A stretch of 15,451 nt of DNA, taken from positions 1 through 15,451 of the forward strand of contig CARQVR010000074.1 of assembly GCA_949051815.1 (NCBI GenBank), read 5' to 3'. The position numbers and the translations under genes were made by a program. Position 1 is the first letter of the stretch, and every line of letters starts with the position of its first letter. The notes under the pieces were generated by a model that worked only from the letters and a program-made list of their open reading frames with translations, was not told the DNA's origin and did no database searches. Origin of the DNA: an uncultured Lachnospiraceae bacterium (GTDB taxonomy: Bacteria; Bacillota; Clostridia; Lachnospirales; Lachnospiraceae). Of this stretch, positions 1 to 6,696 are shown piece by piece.

Positions 1-686
1 GCCTTGGCGCGCTCATAGGACAGCTCCATATTGCTCTGGTATCCGCCGTCCGTGTCCGTATGCCCTTCTATGATGATCTCCGCGATATAATCACGGAATT
101 GATCCTGCAGCAGCACATCCAGATACATCGGGATAATATGCTTTAGCGTCTCCCTGCTGTCCGCGGTGAGGGACGCGCTGTTGTAACGGAACAGCACATC
201 GGAGGAAAACGTGATGGAGCCGGTCTGGGCGTCCACCTTCATGGTGGAATTGCTGAAAGCGGACTGCAGCGCCCCGATGATATCCGTGCGGATGCCGACG
301 ATGTCCTGCAATTCCTGCTTTGTCGTCGTAAGCTCATTTCTGGCGTCCTCGATCTCCAGATAGGCGTTGTCCAGCTCTTCCTGCGTCAGGGCTGCCTGAT
401 CGTAGGCCTCCTGTAACTGCGCCAGGGAGGAGGCCAGCTCCCCGTTTGACTTCTCCAGCTCTGCCTTGGAAAGCTCCAGATCCGCTATCGTCGCATCCAG
501 CTCGCTCTGCGCTGCGTTAAGCTCCAGCCTTGTCTGATCCAGATCATTCGTTTTTTGTCTGTATACCGCAAGGGTGATCGCTATCATCAAAATAAAAATC
601 AGCAGAAGCGCCGCCATCATATCCGAGTAGGACTGCCAGTAACTGTGCTCCGCAAAGGCTTCCCTGTTCCTGCTTCTATTTCTCAT
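1..686 (-). CDS. OmpA/MotB-like stator protein, ZorB-like (3' end outside window)
   Basis: Reading from an ATG at 686, 228 complete codons are visible before the window edge; the C-terminus is missing. The protein has a short basic N-terminus, one membrane helix at about residues 23-42 preceded by WQSYSDMM, then a charged heptad-like coiled-coil stretch (about 45-130) and an OmpA-type peptidoglycan-binding domain (from about 150) with the motif GHTDTDGG...N.ELS.ERA at 208-227. Asp22 at the head of the helix sits where MotB and ZorB carry the ion-binding Asp. The start overlaps the 3' end of the channel gene by 11 bases, and GAGGAA lies 8 bases upstream, so the two are translationally coupled. 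By family knowledge such proteins anchor a 5:2 ion-driven motor to the cell wall. The long coiled coil is longer than I expect for classical ZorB, so another MotAB-like motor is possible. Confidence 0.85.
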   Translation of the reverse strand, partial: MRNRSRNREAFAEHSYWQSYSDMMAALLLIFILMIAITLAVYRQKTNDLDQTRLELNAAQSELDATIADLELSKAELEKSNGELASSLAQLQEAYDQAALTQEELDNAYLEIEDARNELTTTKQELQDIVGIRTDIIGALQSAFSNSTMKVDAQTGSITFSSDVLFRYNSASLTADSRETLKHIIPMYLDVLLQDQFRDYIAEIIIEGHTDTDGGYQSNMELSYERAK

Positions 687-1836
687 ATAAGTTCCTCATC
701 TGTTCAAATGTATAGATCTGGCTGCTGATTTCATCGCTCATGTCGCTGCACATATCCGCAAGCATTTTCTTCTGTTCCATAAGCTCTCCCGCGAATACTT
801 CCTGCCTTTCCATCACATTGGCAAGGGCCTCCTGCACACTGCGGTTCACCTCCACCAAAGCGGTGACCGCCTCCACCATTTCCGCGGCACCAGCCGCGCT
901 TGCAGCCTGCGACTCTCCCGCGCTCTTTAAGACACTTCCCAGCTTCTTAAAGTCCGCCTCCAGCGCTTTCTCCATCTGCGACGTAAATTTCTCCACGATC
1001 CGCTCCACGCCCGCCGTCTGTTCCATCGCATTCCCTTTCAACAGCTCAAGCATCTGTTTTAAGGAATTGGCCATTCCCGCCTGATAGACGAGCATCGTCG
1101 CCGCATTCTCGTCCTCTTTCAGGGCAGTCGGCTGCGCCGTCTGACGGAACGCATCCAGAAATTCATGCAGCACGTCATAGGCATCCGACATAAGACTCCG
1201 GTAAACCACATTGAACACAAGCGAAAAAAAGATACCGTACACCGAAGTGTGAAATGCCACCTTCATGCCGGAAAGCAGGGAACCCACATTGTCGGAAATG
1301 GAAAAAATATCGTCCCCGCTGAATGCCCCCATGCCCATGGAAAGTCCCAGAAACGTGCCCAGTATTCCCAGACCTGTAAGCGTCCCGGAAACACCGGAGT
1401 TGAAGTAGTTCATACCTGCCCTGTCCAGAAGATCCTCATTGATATACTCTCCCAGATCGCAGTTCGATCCGCCTCTTCTGGTCATCGAGCCTTTTATCCG
1501 CAGCCGGTACTTATCGAACGCATCCTGCAGAGCCTCTTCCTCAAAAACCTTGTCGTTATTCTTATAATTTCCCCAGAGATTTTTCCTGCCAGCCTCTTTA
1601 TATTCCTTCTGCAATCGGATCGTGGCATCTTCCAAATCGTAAATGACTCTGTTCAGCCGCCCGAAACTGACGGAAGAAATGATAAAGACAACCCCGATCA
1701 CAAGTAAGAATCCGACATTGATGGAAAGGTTTACGACAGAAATCTCTTCCCCCGTAAACACACCGTTCAGATACAAAACAAAGGCCACCACAATGGCATA
1801 CAAAAGATACAGTACATAATACAGCTTACTTTTCAT
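676..1836 (-). CDS. MotA/TolQ/ExbB-family proton channel protein, ZorA-like
   Basis: A 386-residue protein with four likely membrane helices: 5-24, 37-57, 150-172 and 186-213. The third contains GLGILGTFLGLSMGMG, the glycine-rich signature of the MotA/TolQ/ExbB channel family. A cytoplasmic loop (60-145) separates the helix pairs. The C-terminal third (about 215-386) is a charged, alanine-rich coiled-coil tail, a feature of ZorA proteins, where the tail extends into the cytoplasm. An SD-like GGACGGGAG lies just upstream of the ATG. It is followed, with an 11-base overlap, by the OmpA/MotB-like gene, so the pair would form an ion-driven rotary motor. There are no flagellar or Tol genes in view, which makes a Zorya-type defence role attractive. 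That role remains an inference because the effector genes (zorC/D, zorE or similar) would lie outside the window. Confidence 0.85.
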   Translation of the reverse strand: MKSKLYYVLYLLYAIVVAFVLYLNGVFTGEEISVVNLSINVGFLLVIGVVFIISSVSFGRLNRVIYDLEDATIRLQKEYKEAGRKNLWGNYKNNDKVFEEEALQDAFDKYRLRIKGSMTRRGGSNCDLGEYINEDLLDRAGMNYFNSGVSGTLTGLGILGTFLGLSMGMGAFSGDDIFSISDNVGSLLSGMKVAFHTSVYGIFFSLVFNVVYRSLMSDAYDVLHEFLDAFRQTAQPTALKEDENAATMLVYQAGMANSLKQMLELLKGNAMEQTAGVERIVEKFTSQMEKALEADFKKLGSVLKSAGESQAASAAGAAEMVEAVTALVEVNRSVQEALANVMERQEVFAGELMEQKKMLADMCSDMSDEISSQIYTFEQMRNLYEK

Positions 1837-1853
1837 CCGTACTCCCGTCCTTT

Positions 1854-1958
1854 TCCTTAAGTCGATACCGTTAGTATGACAGTTATCCTGAAATTGATTC
1901 CTGCCGCTTATGACTTAAACCTATCACATTTTAATCCGGAGCGCAATCGACTTAAGGA
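1854..1958 (-). repeat. 13-bp perfect inverted repeat enclosing 79 bp upstream of the channel gene
   Basis: TCCTTAAGTCGAT at 1854-1866 and its exact reverse complement at 1946-1958 bracket a 79-base spacer that fills most of the gap between the upstream NGIG gene and the channel gene. In the minus-strand transcript the arms could form a long closing stem ending about 5 bases before the GGACGGGAG ribosome binding site, so it could act as a structured leader. Alternatively it is a 105-bp MITE-like element with terminal inverted repeats. I see no clear target-site duplication and no known riboswitch consensus. Confidence 0.6.
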
Positions 1959-1962
1959 TATC

Positions 1963-2505
1963 TTAATCTCTTAGTGCATTTCCTTTTAGTTTTTCTAATT
2001 TGTCAAGAAATGACACATAAAATGCCCGCTCCATCTCCATCAGCTTTTTTTCCTCCATGCCTGCGGGCTGTCCGCCAAGCGGGTGGTCTACCTCGTAAAT
2101 CCACCTCTTCACAGCGCTGATCGCACTCCCCACAGAAGTTCCCAGCAGGTCCGTATAATTGTAGTCGCCATTATACCATCTGACAAAGCGTTCCACCCCC
2201 ATCTGTGTCATATAGGACTGCTTTCCGTCATTGGATATCCAAAGACCATATACGGTCACAATGCCGCCTGTTTCCTTCTCCGCCTCCAAAAACGCCTGTT
2301 TCACTTCTTCCGGTGCATGTTCCCCAATCGAATCCAGAATGCTGGAAGGATTCGCACCCTTTACTTCCTTCTCTGCCTTTTCTGCTTCCGCTGATTTCTG
2401 GTTGACCACATCTGCGAAACGCTTTCCCGATTCTGTTTTTGCAGTGTTATTGCCCGTATAGCCCTTTGAAAAGTATCCTGCCATTCCAATTCCGTTAATC
2501 CCCAT
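1963..2505 (-). CDS. NGIG-family hypothetical protein, tandem copy 1
   Basis: I do not recognise this family. The 180-residue protein starts MGINGIGMAGYFSKGY, has a Lys/Glu/Ala-rich region (about residues 22-55) and a mixed C-terminal part with VYGLWISNDGKQSYMTQMG, FVRWYNGDYNYTDLLG and WIYEVDHPLGGQ. No signal peptide or membrane helix is visible. The frame stays open upstream to 2556, but GGAGGG sits 7 bases before the ATG at 2505, which also lines up with the other family members, so that start is preferred. It is a near-identical copy of the gene at 2640-3170, differing almost only in the last 15-20 residues (C-terminus LKGNALRD). No ECF-type promoter is seen directly ahead of it; it is probably transcribed through from the upstream copy. 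It lies 126 bases before the ZorA-like gene. Confidence 0.75.
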   Translation of the reverse strand: MGINGIGMAGYFSKGYTGNNTAKTESGKRFADVVNQKSAEAEKAEKEVKGANPSSILDSIGEHAPEEVKQAFLEAEKETGGIVTVYGLWISNDGKQSYMTQMGVERFVRWYNGDYNYTDLLGTSVGSAISAVKRWIYEVDHPLGGQPAGMEEKKLMEMERAFYVSFLDKLEKLKGNALRD

Positions 2506-2521
2506 CTTCAAACCCTCCATC
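2017..2521. repeat. Direct tandem repeat, copy 1 (about 505 bp identical to 2682-3186)
   Basis: Compared by eye, 2017-2521 matches 2682-3186 without a difference, at an offset of 665 bp. Similarity continues with mismatches to about 1990/2655 and stops abruptly after 2521/3186, just beyond the ribosome binding site. Silent positions are identical too, so this is a recent duplication or ongoing gene conversion. Confidence 0.9.
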
Positions 2522-2639
2522 ATGCCTGGCACAAATGCCGTTTTTAAAGTTGGCAAGTTTATGATGAAAACGATGATTTAGCAATCGCCTCACCAGTTCA
2601 CCGTTTCTCAACTTCTTATAATCATTATGTATTAAGCGT

Positions 2640-3170
2640 TTATCTATCCGAAAGTTTTTTCAATTTATCAAGAAATGACATATAAAATGCCCGCTCCATC
2701 TCCATCAGCTTTTTTTCCTCCATGCCTGCGGGCTGTCCGCCAAGCGGGTGGTCTACCTCGTAAATCCACCTCTTCACAGCGCTGATCGCACTCCCCACAG
2801 AAGTTCCCAGCAGGTCCGTATAATTGTAGTCGCCATTATACCATCTGACAAAGCGTTCCACCCCCATCTGTGTCATATAGGACTGCTTTCCGTCATTGGA
2901 TATCCAAAGACCATATACGGTCACAATGCCGCCTGTTTCCTTCTCCGCCTCCAAAAACGCCTGTTTCACTTCTTCCGGTGCATGTTCCCCAATCGAATCC
3001 AGAATGCTGGAAGGATTCGCACCCTTTACTTCCTTCTCTGCCTTTTCTGCTTCCGCTGATTTCTGGTTGACCACATCTGCGAAACGCTTTCCCGATTCTG
3101 TTTTTGCAGTGTTATTGCCCGTATAGCCCTTTGAAAAGTATCCTGCCATTCCAATTCCGTTAATCCCCAT
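2640..3170 (-). CDS. NGIG-family hypothetical protein, tandem copy 2
   Basis: An unrecognised 176-residue protein, identical to the downstream copy except for a Val-to-Met change and a different C-terminus (LKKLSDR). It starts MGINGIGMAGYFSKGY; GGAGGG lies 7 bases before the ATG at 3170. An alternative ATG at 3185 would overlap the ribosome binding site and is rejected. It is the first gene after an ECF-sigma-like promoter (3242-3270), with a leader of about 65 bases. The N-terminal motif and the leader GGAGGG-TTTGAAG resemble those of the gene at 10613-11263. Function unknown. The shared short N-terminus followed by divergent bodies could be a targeting or export signal, but nothing in the sequence proves it. 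Confidence 0.75.
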   Translation of the reverse strand: MGINGIGMAGYFSKGYTGNNTAKTESGKRFADVVNQKSAEAEKAEKEVKGANPSSILDSIGEHAPEEVKQAFLEAEKETGGIVTVYGLWISNDGKQSYMTQMGVERFVRWYNGDYNYTDLLGTSVGSAISAVKRWIYEVDHPLGGQPAGMEEKKLMEMERAFYMSFLDKLKKLSDR

Positions 3171-3186
3171 CTTCAAACCCTCCATC
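2682..3186. repeat. Direct tandem repeat, copy 2
   Basis: Partner of 2017-2521 at a 665-bp offset. The identical block covers the start region and most of the coding sequence. The promoter region and 3' ends of the two copies are unrelated or diverged. Confidence 0.9.
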
Positions 3187-3241
3187 GTACTTTGCCTTTT
3201 TTGACAGTGCGTTCCTTTTAGAGCTTACACCGTCTATAAGG

Positions 3242-3270
3242 AATACGAATCAGCCCACAAAAAAGTTTCA
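3242..3270 (-). promoter_or_regulatory. ECF-sigma-like promoter of tandem NGIG copy 2
   Basis: On the minus strand a TGAAAC box (3265-3270) is followed after 17 bases by CGTATT (3242-3247), matching the GAAAC / CGTA pattern of ECF sigma factors such as Bacillus SigW (usual spacing 16-17). The stretch 3233-3270 matches 11348-11385, upstream of the third NGIG gene, at 31 of 38 positions by eye, with both boxes conserved. No sigma-70-type boxes are evident here. Confidence 0.65.
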
Positions 3271-3280
3271 TGGAAATATA

Positions 3281-3294
3281 CTGTTTACAAACAG
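3281..3294. promoter_or_regulatory. 14-bp palindrome between the cyclase-like gene and the ECF-like promoter
   Basis: CTGTTTACAAACAG has 6-bp arms with a 2-base centre. It lies 11 bp upstream of the TGAAAC box and 15 bp beyond the stop of the cyclase-like gene. It could be a regulator site or a weak hairpin at the end of that gene. There is no T-tract, so I do not call it a terminator. Confidence 0.35.
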
Positions 3295-3308
3295 CAGCCA
3301 GAAAGTCG

Positions 3309-4166
3309 TTATATCCCATATTCGTACTCAAAAGATGCCCTGTCCGTCTCAAAGGACAAAAGGGTGCGGCTGCCTTTCCGAAAGCGGTATCGTGCCCGGC
3401 AGGCCGCGCTTTCGCGGATCGTCCTCACCATATTTCCCCGCGCCGGGGCCTTTAAGGGGTTTCCGTTTCTCTCCAGAAGTTCCGCCTCCAGTTCCAGACG
3501 TCCCTGCATTACTTTTACCATGCCGTCCCTGATCTCAGATATCTTTGCCCCCAGATAGGTGGCAAGTCTGTACTCCCTGCCATCTAAAACCACAACGCCG
3601 ATCACGCCCCAGAAGTGAAAACCCAACATGGGAATATCTGCCACAGACAGCATAAGCGAACCCTCCGGAAAACTGCACTGTGTCCAGATGTATTCCTTGG
3701 GAAAGGACCGTCCCCTGTCTCCTTCCCAATAGCCCTGCGCACCGTCAAAAGAATAGGTCTCCCCATTGACGGACACCTTTCCCCACACCCTATGCTTCAT
3801 GCTCCATATACTGTGGCGGCATTCCAAAAACGGAATCAGGGAAAAGGGCCCCATGATATGATACCTTAACGGCATAAGATCACCGAATACAAGCGTTCCC
3901 TTTACTTCCAGTCCCGGCGCGCATACCGCCAGACGGATTCCCCTCTTTCCAAACCGGTTCTCTCCCACAGCGATTGTCATGCCTCTTTTCTGAAACCTCT
4001 CCTCCGGCATGGAAACCGTCCACGACTGCTTCTGTGTGATAACCTGAATGGAGCAGGTCTTTTCCCTTCCTGCCCGGTGAACCGCCGGTATCACTGCCAG
4101 CGTCTGCGTATCGGACTGGCATTTGAAATACCATCCGTAAAAATACCCACTTTTTCCTATCGTCAT
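3309..4166 (-). CDS. Tocopherol cyclase-like family protein
   Basis: A 285-residue protein beginning MTIGKSGYFYGWYFKCQ. The GWYFK opening, the central GAQGYWEGDRGRSFPKEYIWTQ (about residues 137-158) and the following LGFHFWGVIG are the kind of motifs seen in the tocopherol cyclase-like family (PF14249), which occurs in clostridia without vitamin E synthesis, so the name denotes fold rather than reaction. It has no signal peptide. The frame is open to 4226, but the ATG at 4166 has AAAGGAG about 8 bases ahead and starts 4 bases after the stop of the FAD/Rieske gene, so the two form an operon. A lipid-like or isoprenoid substrate for the pair is conceivable but unproven. The assignment was made from motif memory only. 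Confidence 0.7.
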   Translation of the reverse strand: MTIGKSGYFYGWYFKCQSDTQTLAVIPAVHRAGREKTCSIQVITQKQSWTVSMPEERFQKRGMTIAVGENRFGKRGIRLAVCAPGLEVKGTLVFGDLMPLRYHIMGPFSLIPFLECRHSIWSMKHRVWGKVSVNGETYSFDGAQGYWEGDRGRSFPKEYIWTQCSFPEGSLMLSVADIPMLGFHFWGVIGVVVLDGREYRLATYLGAKISEIRDGMVKVMQGRLELEAELLERNGNPLKAPARGNMVRTIRESAACRARYRFRKGSRTLLSFETDRASFEYEYGI

Positions 4167-4170
4167 CCCT

Positions 4171-5550
4171 TCACTCCTTTGCACGCTTTTCCCGTCTTTT
4201 GCAGTCCGTCTGGGCAGGGCCGTCAATCAGCCGCCCTTCCCCGTCAAAGCGGGAGCCGTGGCACGGACAGTCATAGCTTTCCTCCGCCGGATTCCACTCC
4301 AGACGACAGCCCATGTGGGGGCAGTTTTTGATCACCCGCCCCTTACCTGCGGGCAGGAAATGCTTTGCCAGTCCTTTTACTGTGTAGGCGCCGTGCACAG
4401 CCAGTTCTTTCGCCGCCCGCGCCGTAAAACGCCGGTCGGGTGAAAATATGTCCGCCTCCTGACAATTCCGCTCCGTGATCAGCGCCGTCAGGATGCGCGC
4501 GCTCACCATAGAAGAGGTCATGCCCCACTTTCCAAATCCCGTGGCCACATACCAGTTTGGCCTGCGTCTGGAAAACCGGCCGATATAGGGCAGCCCGTCC
4601 AATGTCATACAGTCCTGTGCCGACCATTGACAGACTTCGCTACATCCGGAATACATGTCCTGCGCCCTGTTTCGCAACATATCATATCTGCATCCCGTCC
4701 CCGCCTTGTCCGTCGGATGCACCCCTGTCCGGTGACTGCCCCCTCCAAGAAGCAGTAAATCGCCGCAGCTTCGGAAGGAAAGGCCGTCCCCGTCAATCCC
4801 CAGATACATACCCTCCGGCCGCGCTGCCCCTTTGAACGCAACCACATAACTACGCGCCTGATACATTCTGGCAAAATAATATCCCGGCACATTGATGAAC
4901 GGATAATGGGAGGCAAACACCACATGCTCTGCCGTCACTGTTCCTCTGGCTGTCTCCACCTTCCCGTCCTCCACTTTCAACACCTTCGTCTGCTCGTACA
5001 CTTCCACTTCTTCCGCCATTTTTGCCAGAAATTTCAGCGGATGGAACCTTGCCTGACGCGCAAACATAGTCACGCCCGCCACCGGAAAAGGCAGTTCACA
5101 TGCCGTCTCGAAGGACGCCCTGATCCCAAGCGATGCCGCAGCCTCCGCCTCCTGCCGCAAAAGCGCCGTCCCGACGTTAGAATAAAGGTATGCGGGGCAC
5201 CTGACGAATCCGCAGTCGATCCCCTTTTCCCGAACCAGCCTCTCGTATTCACCGATCGCCGCCTCGTTGGCTTCGGCATAATGCGCCGCCATCCGGCTGC
5301 CGAATGTCTGGATCAGCCTGCTATAAATCAGGTTGTGCTGGGATGTGATTTTAGCCGTGGTATTCCTGGTCTGCCCGCTGCCAATCCTGTCCGCCTCGAA
5401 CACTACCGCCCGGATGCCCTCCTGCTTTAAGTAATATGCCGTCAAAATTCCCGCAAGCCCCGCCCCGATGATAACAACCGGCGCCGCCATGTCTCCCGGC
5501 AGCATATCCCGTTTCCCGATCTCACTGCTTTTCATCCAGACAGATTCCAT
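4171..5550 (-). CDS. FAD-dependent oxidoreductase with C-terminal Rieske [2Fe-2S] domain
   Basis: A 459-residue protein. A dinucleotide-binding motif VVIIGAGLAG (about residues 25-34) followed by an acidic residue after the second strand (VVFEAD) marks an N-terminal FAD-binding domain of the DAO/glycine-oxidase type. A typical second flavin motif is seen late in the chain (LDGLPYIGRF, then YVATGFGKWGMTSS). The C-terminal 60 residues form a Rieske domain: C410-P-H412 and C428-P-C-H431 are the cluster ligands, and C415 and C430 are in place for the usual disulfide. The start at 5550 has GGAGGGGA directly upstream; an ATG at 5592 lacks such a site. It is the first gene of a two-gene operon with the cyclase-like gene. 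The substrate is unknown; the family carries out flavin oxidation with electrons shuttled through the iron-sulfur cluster. Confidence 0.9.
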   Translation of the reverse strand: MESVWMKSSEIGKRDMLPGDMAAPVVIIGAGLAGILTAYYLKQEGIRAVVFEADRIGSGQTRNTTAKITSQHNLIYSRLIQTFGSRMAAHYAEANEAAIGEYERLVREKGIDCGFVRCPAYLYSNVGTALLRQEAEAAASLGIRASFETACELPFPVAGVTMFARQARFHPLKFLAKMAEEVEVYEQTKVLKVEDGKVETARGTVTAEHVVFASHYPFINVPGYYFARMYQARSYVVAFKGAARPEGMYLGIDGDGLSFRSCGDLLLLGGGSHRTGVHPTDKAGTGCRYDMLRNRAQDMYSGCSEVCQWSAQDCMTLDGLPYIGRFSRRRPNWYVATGFGKWGMTSSMVSARILTALITERNCQEADIFSPDRRFTARAAKELAVHGAYTVKGLAKHFLPAGKGRVIKNCPHMGCRLEWNPAEESYDCPCHGSRFDGEGRLIDGPAQTDCKRREKRAKE

Positions 5551-5636
5551 ATTCCCCTCCGCTCTTTCCCGTCCCTGCATGGAAATACCCACAAGAGACC
5601 GGACTGATTTTGAATAGCATGTGTCAAAATACGGCG

Positions 5637-5663
5637 ATTATACAAAAAGTGCCTTGCGTCCAA
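5637..5663 (-). promoter_or_regulatory. Possible promoter of the FAD/Rieske operon
   Basis: A perfect minus-strand TATAAT (5637-5642) lies 87 bases ahead of the start codon. The best -35 match is TTGGAC (5658-5663) with a short 15-base spacer, so the -10 is convincing and the -35 is not. Confidence 0.45.
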
Positions 5664-5690
5664 TCCGGCGCATCTGGTCTGACTGCGTGG

Positions 5691-5745
5691 GAAAGAAAAA
5701 AGAATGCCCGCCACTTAAAACCCCAAAATCCGGTGTGGCAGGCAT
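5691..5745 (-). terminator. Rho-independent terminator of the membrane protein gene
   Basis: ATGCCCGCCAC (5704-5714) and GTGGCAGGCAT (5735-5745) pair over 11 bp with one mismatch around a 20-base loop. On the minus strand the stem runs straight into TTCTTTTTTCTTTC. It lies about 40 bases after the stop codon of the gene at 5783-6445. Confidence 0.75.
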
Positions 5746-5782
5746 AGAAAAATCTGAAAATATGTTTTATGAGAAAATCACG

Positions 5783-6445
5783 CTATATGCTGTCGCGCCA
5801 AAGCCGCCGGCACATCAGCACAATCCATACATAGGCCATGGTTTTCGGAATCATCAGCATACCGATGACCGGCAATATCCCGCTAAACAGCACAACCGGC
5901 AGATAGAATCCAAACGACAACCCTACCGCTAAAGGCATAAACCGGAATACCGGATCGCCTGCCTTCTTCGTCTCCTGTGCAAAAATAACGATGATGATCA
6001 CTCCCATGACCGCAAACGGTATGTTGCGCAACACGCCATACAATAGCGGCTGACGATAGGTAAGCCACTGGTTCTGGGGAAGCAGACAAAGCGCGATGCG
6101 AAGTGCCGATAGTGTCCACATCGCTGTCGTGAGGCCCTTTCGCTCCCTGATCTGATAGCGTTCCCGCCAGACATAATATAAAATCAGATAAAAAATCGTC
6201 ATGGTGACGGAAGTGATAAGTTTTCCCATGCCCAGCGCCGCCGCGTTCGCTTCCAGTCCGTTCGTCCAGAGCGCATAGGAGCGGGGGACGAGGTGGAAGG
6301 AATCGCCCGCGCCGAGCAGCGCGGCCATCAGCCCCGCCTTTTTTACAAGGGACTCCTTCCCCTTTATCAACATCGTAAGACCCGTGGTGATTGCAAATCC
6401 AAGATACAGTACATCAAAAACGGTTTCTGCTATTGCCTGTGGCAT
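5783..6445 (-). CDS. Polytopic membrane protein, TetR-regulated, function unknown
   Basis: A 220-residue hydrophobic protein with about seven membrane segments (near 9-28, 36-55, 72-92, 104-122, 134-158, 166-187 and 190-211) and a basic end (CRRLWRDSI). I do not recognise the family and see no transporter signature. AAAGGAGG lies 8 bases before the ATG. A good sigma-70-type promoter (TTGACA-16-TACAAT) lies upstream, flanked by two copies of the palindrome TGAAC-NN-GTTCA, which also occurs at the promoter of the TetR gene at 9920-10468. It is therefore very likely repressed by that TetR protein, suggesting a role in response to a small molecule or lipid. It is monocistronic, ending in a terminator. 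Confidence 0.8.
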   Translation of the reverse strand: MPQAIAETVFDVLYLGFAITTGLTMLIKGKESLVKKAGLMAALLGAGDSFHLVPRSYALWTNGLEANAAALGMGKLITSVTMTIFYLILYYVWRERYQIRERKGLTTAMWTLSALRIALCLLPQNQWLTYRQPLLYGVLRNIPFAVMGVIIIVIFAQETKKAGDPVFRFMPLAVGLSFGFYLPVVLFSGILPVIGMLMIPKTMAYVWIVLMCRRLWRDSI

Positions 6446-6467
6446 ACTTGTTCCTCCTTTTTTCTTA

Positions 6468-6479
6468 TGAACATGTTCA
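6468..6479. promoter_or_regulatory. TetR-type operator 1 (TGAACATGTTCA)
   Basis: A perfect 12-bp palindrome (14 bp with the flanking A/T) just downstream of the -10 box of the membrane protein gene, where a bound dimer would block transcription. The arms TGAAC/GTTCA recur at 6522-6533 and at 10496-10507. Confidence 0.8.
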
Positions 6480-6484
6480 TTTAT

Positions 6485-6512
6485 ATTGTATGCTAATTTT
6501 TGGATTTGTCAA
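6485..6512 (-). promoter_or_regulatory. Sigma-70-type promoter of the membrane protein gene
   Basis: Minus-strand TTGACA (6507-6512), 16-base spacer, TACAAT (6485-6490). It sits between operators 1 and 2. TTGACAAATC is also found at the TetR gene promoter, so the two control regions resemble each other. Confidence 0.7.
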
Positions 6513-6521
6513 TACCTTTTT

Positions 6522-6533
6522 TGAACACGTTCA
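6522..6533. promoter_or_regulatory. TetR-type operator 2 (TGAACACGTTCA)
   Basis: Same arms as operator 1 with centre AC, located 9 bases upstream of the -35 box and 54 bp centre-to-centre from operator 1. Confidence 0.75.
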
Positions 6534-6614
6534 TTAATTGAGATAAAAATTTACCGTGTGATAAATTTAAATAATTAATTTTAAAATCTGGCCATACTTA
6601 TATCAGGGAATCTC

Positions 6615-6643
6615 TTGTTTTTCCGATATTTCTATGCTAATAT
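6615..6643 (+). promoter_or_regulatory. Promoter of the ATPase/TOPRIM operon
   Basis: TTGTTT (6615-6620), 17-base spacer, TAATAT (6638-6643). The expected transcript start (about 6650) falls inside an upstream AAGGAGG (6646-6652), which argues that the second ribosome binding site, ahead of the ATG at 6697, is the one used. Confidence 0.5.
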
Positions 6644-6696
6644 ACAAGGAGGATTATTTCGTGTATTGCGAAAAAATATCCATCAGGAGGGGCGAT

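Noticed and set aside
1165..1707. Plus-strand open frame of 180 codons opposite the channel gene
   Set aside because: Antisense to a membrane protein with recognisable motifs; composition is that of a shadow frame.
2505..2556. Upstream extension of tandem NGIG copy 1 to an ATG at 2556
   Set aside because: The extension would overlap the GGAGGG ribosome binding site, has no such site of its own, and falls outside the region shared with the other copy beyond 2521.
3281..3294. Palindrome CTGTTTACAAACAG as terminator of the cyclase-like gene
   Set aside because: Stem of only 6 bp, low G+C, and no run of T on the minus strand.
4906..5430. Plus-strand open frame of 174 codons opposite the FAD/Rieske gene
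   Set aside because: Shadow of a strongly supported gene, with a His/Arg/Pro-rich translation and no family resemblance.
6661..6696. In-frame GTG start at 6661 for the ATPase gene, with its own AAGGAGG
   Set aside because: The predicted transcript start falls within that AAGGAGG, and the usual family N-terminus begins at the ATG at 6697. Kept only as an alternative.
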